A program made the translations under genes and the position numbers. Positions 56,901-64,000 of a DNA stretch of 64,000 bases are shown in pieces. Under the pieces are notes generated by a model. The model worked only from the letters and a program-made list of their open reading frames with translations, was not told the origin of the DNA and ran no database searches. How positions within the stretch are numbered: the stretch's first letter is position 1; every line of letters begins with the position of its first letter. Source of the DNA: Aphanomyces cochlioides (taxonomy: Eukaryota > Oomycota > Saprolegniomycetes > Saprolegniales > Verrucalvaceae); the NCBI GenBank assembly GCA_019828595.1, contig JAHQRK010000002.1:1860001-1924000 (forward strand), given 5' to 3'.

Positions 56901-57922
56901 CTTCAGGATGAACTTTCGGTGCAGGCTGCCAAAACCCAAGCTTTGGAGCGCCAACTGCAGGAATGGGAGGAAAAGTCGAAAAAATTGGCAGATGAAAAGA
57001 AGCGCGTGGAAAAAGAAGCTCTTCAAATGGCATCAAAAGAGCGACAAGCAGCCCAGCGATTTATCGAAGAGCAAAAAGCAAAAGAAGCCCAAATGGAAGC
57101 CGAATTCAATGCAATTCAAAAGCAACTTCTTCAACAGCAGCAACTCCTCCAGGTTATTATGAGAGTGCATTTGTGCCTGACAAATTCGTAGGAAAAGGAG
57201 AGAGAAGCACGAGCTGCAGAAGCTGCAAAAGAATTGGCCAGAAAAGAAATGCTCGAGAAAGAGAAGGCCGTAAAAATTGCCCAACAAGAACGGGAAATGC
57301 GTGAAAAACTCAGTCGCGATGTATTGGCTCATAAAGCCCAAGCTGCAGGTTTTACTGTGATACAATATTTTTGTTGATTTTCCCTTAGAACTCGAATCGA
57401 AAATTTCCACTGTGATGCTTGAAAAATCAATTGAAACCCAGCAATTGAAAGGAAATTTGACTGAGCAACAACGAAAGACCCAGCAACTGGAGCTTGAATT
57501 AAAGCGTATGAAAGATGAAGCCCGTGCTTTGGATGAAGAAAGAGAGCACTGGCGTCGTCAAGCTCTGGCCATGGAAGAGACTAAACGATCAATGGCGGAT
57601 CAAGTGGCGGAAGAAAGCGCTCGTCGCGAGGCAGCCGAAGCAGCTGCTCAGCAGGTAAGCCCTCACGCCTGGATAATATTGAGGTCATATGCAGGCTGCG
57701 CGAGCTGCTGAAGTTGCTGCCAGAGCAGCAATGGAAGCAGTAAAAGCAACTCCAGAAAAAAAACGAAAGCCTGAAGTTCCAGCCACATCGAGTGCAAAGA
57801 AGTCTCGAAAGCTTGCAGTCAAAGATACACTGCCAAAATTGTCCCTCCAAGAAGCGAAGCGCTTGGCGAAAGAAGAAATGGACAAGCGCATCGGCGAGCG
57901 TATTTCCAAAATGAAAAAGTAG
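53975..57922 (+). CDS. Guanylate-binding-protein-like large GTPase with long C-terminal coiled coil
   Basis: The start is ATG 53975 (MSVKAMQ, then intron to AVKWLGMDKDG). The GTPase domain has P-loop ISIFGAARQGKSFLMNLLAN (residues about 44-63), FVDAEGQGDRDI in the switch II/G3 position, and the GBP-specific RD motif in VFRDWNF. These define the GBP/atlastin branch of the dynamin superfamily. A helical middle domain follows, then about 400 residues of heptad coiled coil rich in Glu/Lys/Gln/Ala (QTKLxxx, ALERQLQEWEEKSKKLADEK, EREHWRRQALAMEETKRSMA). The C-terminus is basic (EKKRKPEVPATSSAKKSRKL). About fourteen introns of 38-45 nt, plus one of about 115 nt near 54602-54717, were removed with the frame kept. 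The stop is at 57922. No lipidation CaaX box is present. Its role is unknown in this organism; GBPs assemble on membranes in GTP-dependent fashion. Confidence 0.82.
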
Positions 57923-58063
57923 ATTTGCTGTCACGTTGACTGCTTTTTAAGATCAATTTTGATTTTCCTTCGTCTCGTGTTGTGAATTTCTAGTCAAAAT
58001 AGTTTTCCTGGGATCTAACATTGAGCTATTTTGACTACATTCCTCCCATTTCCAGGTACGAAG

Positions 58064-59147
58064 ATGGCTCAACCCCACCATGACAAGTTCTTCCTGGAAG
58101 CACATCTCAAGTACTTGGCCAACTTGTCCAAGCAGAAAGAATCTCTGGAGAGCTGCCTCAGTGAGCATCTGCGTGTCTCGGCGTTTTACTGGGCTGCAGG
58201 CAGTCTTTGTGCATTGGGCAAATCGCATCATATCCCTGACGAATTGATTCAATGGCTGCTTGCATGTCAGCATCCCAACGGTGGGTTTGGCGGGAATCTT
58301 GGCCATGATCGACATTTGCTCTACACTTGCCATGCTGTTTTGTCGTTGGTTATGCTCGGAAAGGAGAAGGAGATCCTCCAAGATGAAACAGCAGAGTTTG
58401 TGGCATCCTTGCAACAACCAGACGGGTCTTTTGTCGGCGATATCCACAATGAAGTTGACACAAAGTTCACTTATTGTGCTTTGAGCGTCCTCAAGATCCT
58501 CAAGCAAGAACATCGCATTAATCTTGATGCAGCCATGGCATACATCAAAACATGTCAAAACTTTGATTCTGGATTCGGGAACATTCCAGGCTGCGAGTCT
58601 CACGGCGGGCACATTTTCACCGCCGTGGGAGCTTTGTCCATGGGCCACCAACTTGACAAGGTACTCTCCCTCCACTTCAATCATGATCTGCGAGTTTCCT
58701 CCCATAGTACGTCGATGTCGATGAATTGGGCTGGTGGCTTTGTGAACGCCAATGCGACTCTGGTGGTCTCAATGGCCGACCTGAAAAGCAAGCTGATGTC
58801 TGCTACAGCTGGTGGAACATCTCTTGCCTTGTTATGATGGGTTTGTCGTCTTTGAAATCCTGTCATAACGTGTTTGGCTAGGCAAACTGCATTGGATCAA
58901 CAAGGAAAAGCTGATTCAATACATTTTGAATTGCCAGGACAAGGACGATGGTGGCATTGCCGATCGTCCTGGCAACGTCAGCGATGTATTTCACACGTTC
59001 TTTGGCATCTGCGGCTTGAGTATGTTGGGCTATTTTGATGCCAGCGAAGACAAGGAAGCATATGCAGCGTTCAAGAAGATTCATCCTGTCTTTGCCATTC
59101 CATACGACGACGTGGCGCGTCTTGGACTCACGGCGCAGATACTGTAG
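58064..59147 (+). CDS. RABGGTB: Rab geranylgeranyltransferase (type II) beta subunit
   Basis: ATG 58064 ([20 protein letters not shown]). Prenyltransferase alpha-alpha repeats are [73 protein letters not shown] and [16 protein letters not shown]. Zinc ligands are Asp and Cys in [10 protein letters not shown] and His in DVFHTFFG. Introns 58660-58709 (about) and 58841-58881 join in frame. The stop is near 59147 after [13 protein letters not shown]. About 330 residues, as usual. It adds geranylgeranyl groups to Rab GTPase C-termini as a heterodimer with the alpha subunit. Confidence 0.93.
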
Positions 59148-59251
59148 CACGTCTAAGCTTTAATGAACACGAACTTCCACTTCAGTGATGAAAATGGCCT
59201 TTAAACCTTTGACTTTAATCAATGACTATGCCATGTCAACACTGAGAAGAT

Positions 59252-60203
59252 TTAAAGATCCATGGGCGTGCCATCTTCGACAACCAACAAAGGCTCGAAA
59301 TGTTGACGCACAACAGCTACAAATAGAAATCAGACTCGAGAATCAAAGGTGAGACGTACGTGTAGCACCGCGAGGGATTGACGTGACAACATTTCGGTTG
59401 ATTTGGTTTCGCAACACACTGACTTCGTTTGGTTTGATGCAGTTGAATTCTTTTTCAACGACAACATCGCCAGTAGGTCCACGCTTGATGGTGCAAATAT
59501 CGACGTTGCTACCACTGCCCAAATCGTTGAAAATACCCGCCAAAATGGCTTGCTGAACGAGTTTCTTGGCTGATGCTTCGTCCATGTCATCTTGGTAGCC
59601 GGCTTCAAAGATCGACATGGCGGCCAAACTGCCACTACCCATCGTCACAAATGGCAATCGATCCGTGCTGCCATGGGGGTAAATTGTGTAGAGTGAGGGG
59701 CCAGTCACATCGAGACCGCCCAAGACGAGGGCGGCACTCAAGTGACCTTGATATTGGAACAATTTTTGCTTCAACAAAGTCATGGCAGTGGCAACGCGAG
59801 ATTGCGTGTCAGTATTCAATCGATGCAATTCCAAAGCCGACGAAATCATCTGAGTCACGTTTTCCGTATCAGCAGCAGTACCGGCACCACAGCACCAAAT
59901 GTTGGGTGCAATGTAGTGAATCTTCTCGCAGTTCTTGTCCATCACAGTGCTTCCGCCTGTGGCACGCGTGTCCGCTCCAAGAACGACGCCTCCCTTGTAC
60001 ACGACACCGACAATCGTTGTACCAGTCTTTTGGACGCGAAAGCCTGCACTCTTTGTCTTGTCGCCCGCTTGCGTGTTGAGGATGAATTCATTGCGGCGGA
60101 CGTTCGCGAAATCGAAGCCCCCTTCCATTTCCTTGAGCATCGCGCTTTGTTCAAAGTAGGCGTTCTCATGGCGACGGGATTGCGTTTCACGGAACTCGCT
60201 CAT
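59252..60203 (-). CDS. PSMB7: 20S proteasome subunit beta type-7 (beta2)
   Basis: ATG 60203 ([20 protein letters not shown]). A propeptide of about 61 residues ends KTG before the catalytic threonine ([20 protein letters not shown]). [20 protein letters not shown] and [15 protein letters not shown] follow. Asp and Lys of the active site are in ADTRA and MDKNCEK. One 43-nt intron (59317-59359) adds the last exon, coding [21 protein letters not shown] and stopping at 59252. The beta2 subunit carries the trypsin-like activity. It is convergent with RABGGTB, about 100 bp apart. Confidence 0.95.
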
Positions 60204-61019
60204 GCTTCGTCGTTCTTCCTTCAGATATGAAAGATGCCAAGTTTCTTCTGATATCCGGATATTCCGGATACCGCAAACCAAATTGGACCGCACAACATGG
60301 CCTTCAATAAAGTAATCATAATACTTTAATGAAGGGTTGCGATCCAAACTCTCCAAGCTAGCTCTGTCCAGGAACACGCTTGGCCATCGTCCTTTTGAAT
60401 GCGTACCGCTAAAGCACAACCGTGCTAAGCATTAAGAGCTCTGTGTACAACATATTTCAAGCATGATACGACTTTGCCATGTATTTCTAACCACCTAGGG
60501 GCCGCGGTCGATATTTACGCTTAAACTTTCCGTCTTGGATGGCATCAGCTGCTATAAGCTTTGTTGTCGAGAGAAAAGTCTTAAGGGATCTACCATAGAG
60601 CTCCTTGCAGTTAGAGATGCATGCGATCCAGCGAAGATAGATCCATGAATGGCCTATGTAGTGAATCTAACATGACTCGAAGCACCTGATGAGATTCGAT
60701 TCCATTAAGCCAACTTGTGGTTATTAAAAGCACGCAGAGAATAGATAAGGCAGGGGAGGTCCAAAGAGTGCATTGAAGTCTCGATACCTCGCTTCCAAGC
60801 TTTTCAAGACGAGCGAAACAGACATGCCCAATGGTCAATTGCGAACAAGTCAACAAACGTTGCTACTCAAACTCCCACTTTCATTCTAATTTTATAAAAA
60901 TCAAGAAAGTGCATTAAAAATTGAAATTAAAATAAATTTTCCCGAATTTTATTGATTTTTGTTTTTATATTTGAGGAAACGGCCGTCACACTGGATTTGA
61001 CGGCAAGAAAACCACCATC
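60204..61019. other. Divergent promoter region (PSMB7 / alpha-SNAP)
   Basis: About 0.8 kb with no gene. Near the proteasome start, TATCCGGATATTCCGGATAC at about 60249-60270 contains two copies of a TCCGGATA motif also seen near 6195 and 6255. The alpha-SNAP side is very AT-rich (60890-60965). Confidence 0.5.
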
Positions 61020-62032
61020 ATGGCGGCAGCCCAAGCGGAAATCAAGGCCGATGAGTTCATGCGTGCCGGCGAAAAGGCGCTCAACAAGTTCTCCCTCTTC
61101 AGCTCGTCGTCAAAGTATGAAGATGCCTCGGACAACTTTGAAAAGGCGGCGAATCAGTACAAGATTGCCAAGAAATGTAGGCGATTCGGGTTGTTCAACC
61201 GCTCATTCTTCAACTAGGGCAAGAATCTGGTGAAGCGTTTGCAAAATGCGCGGACTGCCAAATGCGCCTGAAAGAATCGTCCCGTGCCGCTCAGTTCTAC
61301 CAGCAAGCAGCTGAAGCGGTCTCGAAGGCTAATCCTATCGGTACGCGAAACTCAACAACCCTGAGATCATTCTCAATCATGTAGATGCCGTCACGTATTA
61401 CCGCACTGCGATTTCGTTGCAATGTGATGCTGGACGATTTACAAATGCTGCTCGATTGCAAAAGCAAATTGCTGAAATTTATGAACAAGCGGGGCAAACT
61501 CAAGAAGCTCTGGACAATTACAGCCAAGCCGCCGACTACTTCATTGGGGAAAATCAACCATCGTCGGCACAACCTATGCTGTTGAAGGTCGCTCAATTTT
61601 CGGCGGAATTAGAGCGCTACCCTGCTGCAATCGAAATTTACGAAAAAGTGGCCAAGACGTCCATGGAAAGCAACTTGCTCAAGTATAACGCCAAGTCGCA
61701 TTTGTTGAACGCTGGTATTTGCGCCATGGCTTCCAAAGACATTGTCCTCATCAAGCAAAAAATTGACGAGTTCAATGACATTGACTACACATTCCCCGAC
61801 TCGCGCGAAGGCAAATTCTTGACGGTACGAATGATCCTATGCTCTTGGTGTCTCTAATTGTCTTGCTATGTAGGCCATGGCAACTGCGTATGAAACGTTC
61901 AACCCTGATGGCTTTGCCGACGCTGTGTATGAATTCGACACGATCACGAAGCTTGAGCCATGGAAGGTGTCGCTCTTGCTCAAGGTCAAGCAATCCATTC
62001 AAGGCGAAGACGCGCATGACGATTTGACTTAA
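61020..62032 (+). CDS. NAPA: Alpha-soluble NSF attachment protein (alpha-SNAP)
   Basis: ATG 61020 (MAAAQAEIKADEFMRAGEKA). Three introns (61177-61217, 61340-61383, 61826-61873, approximate) join in frame. TPR-like helical repeats include SSSKYEDASDNFEKAANQYK, AVTYYRTAISLQCDAGRFTN, EIYEQAGQTQEALDNYSQAA, MLLKVAQFSAELERYPAAIE, SMESNLLKYNAKSHLLNAGI and ISFNPDGFADAVYEFD-type segments, ending LKVKQSIQGEDAHDDLT. The C-terminal leucine-rich end that activates NSF (KVSLLLKVKQSIQ) is present. It recruits NSF to SNARE complexes for disassembly during membrane fusion. About 290 residues, as expected. Confidence 0.94.
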
Positions 62033-62038
62033 TTCTTA

Positions 62039-62982
62039 TTAATCGCCATCATCATCTCCAATTAAGCTAAGCTTTTCCGAGAATTTGACTGTTGGCGATG
62101 TGAGAGGTCCATGTGCATTGAAGTAGTAGCGCTGGTACGCTGGAAGGGCCGCATTTTCGTCCGAGTTGGGATCGGCAGTGATACCAGGAAAGCATTCATT
62201 ACGCGCGATCGCAGCTCGCTCTTCCTCCAAGAGCTTTTGATTTATAATAAACCATTCGGGAAGGTGTGGCGGTAGAGTCACAAGATCCACATCAAAGAAC
62301 TCAATGAACTGCTCGTTTTCGAACTTGGTCTTCGTCAACCCTGCCAAGTTGCGGTACTTGTCGATCGTGGCCGTGAGTCCCCAGTTCTGGAGGCGGCGGA
62401 GACATCCAATGACAGATCTAATTGAGTGAGGAACTTGATTGGGAGATGTTTGCTTACCCGGCTATGTGGACTCCAGTCTTGCACATGACAAGAATGGGAT
62501 GACGGCGTTGATCGAGGATGCATTCGATTGCTTCCTTTGTCATGCCTTCCGTGATTCCCTTGGAGCTACGGTACTTTGCGCCAAGATGAAGTACTTGAAC
62601 GTCTTTCTCCTTGAAGAACTCCGTCAATTCGTGGCCAAGATCGTCTGTTGAAAGGTACACAACTGTATTGAGCGCGAGTTGTGAGATAAACGAGAAGGAA
62701 GAGCTGTCAAACTTGTTTGAGCGGTATACTTCGCTCTCGACAATGCCAAAGTACAGTGGCGGGTTGAGCACAGGGAGCGATGCATGGAACGCCGACGGGA
62801 GTGGGGTGGAGTTCGGGATCGTGATGCTCAAGCTTGTCGGTGCTGGCGACAACGACACTAGTCAGAAGAGCGAATCATACGCGGGCAGAATGTTTCCTCC
62901 TACATAAGGAAGCTACAGTGTTCGACGTAGACGTCGTTCCGGCGGCAGACGTCGAGTCCACATCCTCCTTCACAGAAGGCAT
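62039..62982 (-). CDS. OCA/PFA-DSP-type atypical dual-specificity phosphatase, probable pseudophosphatase
   Basis: ATG 62982 (MPSVKEDVDSTSAAGTTSTS). Introns at about 62848-62892 and 62419-62456 join in frame. Conserved blocks are PPLYFGIVESEVYRSNKF, LALNTVVYLSTDD, FFKEKDVQVLHLG, ECILDQRRHPILV, and CLRRLQNWGLTATIDKYRN. These identify the Siw14/OCA (plant and fungal atypical DSP) family. The P-loop reads VMCKTGVHIAG, so the arginine six residues after Cys is replaced. The usual motif is CX5R (CNKGKHRTG). The protein is therefore likely inactive or a binding protein, as with some yeast Oca members. It is convergent with alpha-SNAP, with stop codons 6 bp apart. Confidence 0.8.
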
Positions 62983-63245
62983 GGTGGAAAATTGAAAAAT
63001 GATTTTTCCATTCTAATTTGACCTGTGCAGCTAATCCTACATTCGAGATGCGCTAGAAGTGCCTAAGATCTAGGAAAGCCTGTGGAAGATGTCGCGCTCC
63101 TTCGTGGAGTCATCGTGTGATGTCAAAATCAATATGTTAGTATTGTTTTTAACGCCATAATTGTGCCCTACAGTCAAGTCAAAAAGCAAGGAGGAAGCGA
63201 CTTATGTCTGCGTTCCACACATCCCGTCTACTAATGGAGCGAGAT

Positions 63246-63807
63246 TTACTTCTTGCCCTTCTTGTCATCACCCAACATGCCAACAGCGTTGCGGGCACCA
63301 CGACGACCAGTAGTACAGGTGTGTTGACCACGCACACGGAGACCCCACCAGTGGCGCAAACCACGATGGATGCGGACCTTCTTCAAGCGTTCCAAATCGT
63401 CACGCAACTTGGTGTGCAAGACGTTGGCAACGGATTGCGAGCTCTTGCCAGTCTTGAAGTCCTTTTGTCTGTTGAGGAACCAAGTGGGGATCTTGAATTG
63501 GGTTGGGTTTTGGATGATCGCGACCAAACGTTCGATTTCATCGTTGGTCAATTCACCAGCACGCTTGGTGATGTCCACTTCGGCCTTCTTGCAGATCATA
63601 ATGGCGAAGCGGCGACCAATACCTTGGACGGCGGTCAAAGCGACCCAAGCCTTGCGGCGACCGTCAACGTTCGTATTCAAAATACGAAGAATATGTTGGA
63701 AATCGGGTCCCATAACGAGCGACTATCATATATGCATGAGTTTACTGTCCCTGTGTTCATCATCTCTCGCTCTTCTCTAGCATTATAGATGGGAATGTAC
63801 GTACCAT
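63246..63807 (-). CDS. RPS18: 40S ribosomal protein S18 (uS13)
   Basis: The start codon ATG (63805-63807) stands alone as the first coding exon. An 82-nt intron (63723-63804) follows, then [20 protein letters not shown] and [20 protein letters not shown]. The protein continues to [40 protein letters not shown] and KGKK. About 159 residues with strong codon bias, matching uS13 throughout. The protein sits in the small-subunit head near the P-site tRNA. Confidence 0.96.
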
Positions 63808-64000
63808 GGCTAATTGGCTTGCGTTTGCAGTTTTGGGCTATGGCGACAATGAAATTCCACTCCAGCACCAAATGAATGGTCTTTGCTAGCCCGACCCACC
63901 ACCAATATCCTACAACCAATCAAAACTCAGAATTTTGTGAATTTATTTTTTTTCGACCAATCAAAATTTTTACCATTTTGCATGGGACCCCGTAATTTCT

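Overview
The window looks like the nuclear genome of an oomycete, most likely a saprolegnialean (Aphanomyces/Saprolegnia type). I infer this from dense genes with very small introns (mostly 36-50 nt, GT-AG, a few GC-AG), TCAYTYY-type initiator motifs just upstream of hexose-transporter start codons, large multi-enzyme fusion genes, a run of oomycete-like sugar transporters, and oomycete-type transposable elements. The standard genetic code fits every gene read here. Species cannot be fixed from sequence alone.

Layout. (a) 1-6.1 kb, minus: one spliced reading frame fusing three UDP-sugar (UDP-GlcNAc type) pyrophosphorylase modules with an NAD(P)-type MDR oxidoreductase module; the first pyrophosphorylase carries a PH domain spliced into its C-terminal region. 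The gene runs off the left edge. (b) 6.36-7.97 kb, plus: a coiled-coil protein in about twelve tiny exons. (c) 8.46-14.54 kb, minus: a large protein with a Tudor/Agenet-like N-terminal domain, acidic linkers and a long helical C-terminus. (d) 15.4-16.9 kb, minus: membrane-anchored serine carboxypeptidase (S10). (e) 18.6-41.0 kb: six full-length hexose transporter (MFS sugar porter) copies plus one decayed relic. Three copies are intact and three are each broken by a single lesion. Two copies form an inverted pair with essentially identical coding sequence but diverged flanks. A Crypton-like tyrosine recombinase (21.4-23.5 kb) and a 690-bp transposon derivative (34.36-35.05 kb) lie among them. 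(f) 41.2-44.3 kb, minus: Paladin-like double phosphatase; 47.3-49.0 kb: a truncated duplicate of it. (g) 49.1-53.9 kb: a nest of mobile DNA (28-bp TIR element, short MITE, 126-bp inverted-repeat element, 2.8-kb Harbinger element with TTA target duplication). (h) 54.0-57.9 kb, plus: guanylate-binding-protein-like large GTPase with a long coiled coil. (i) 58-63.8 kb: a housekeeping block of Rab geranylgeranyltransferase beta, proteasome beta-2, alpha-SNAP, an OCA/PFA-DSP-type phosphatase with an abnormal P-loop, and ribosomal protein S18.

Themes. The left end would supply UDP-sugars for wall polysaccharide or glycosylation, and the transporter cluster would import hexoses. The transporter array shows local duplication, apparent gene conversion and decay. 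The right end holds core trafficking, proteolysis and translation genes. The most novel-looking item is the PH-interrupted, triple pyrophosphorylase/oxidoreductase fusion. Exon borders were read by eye; where several splice choices fit, this is stated.
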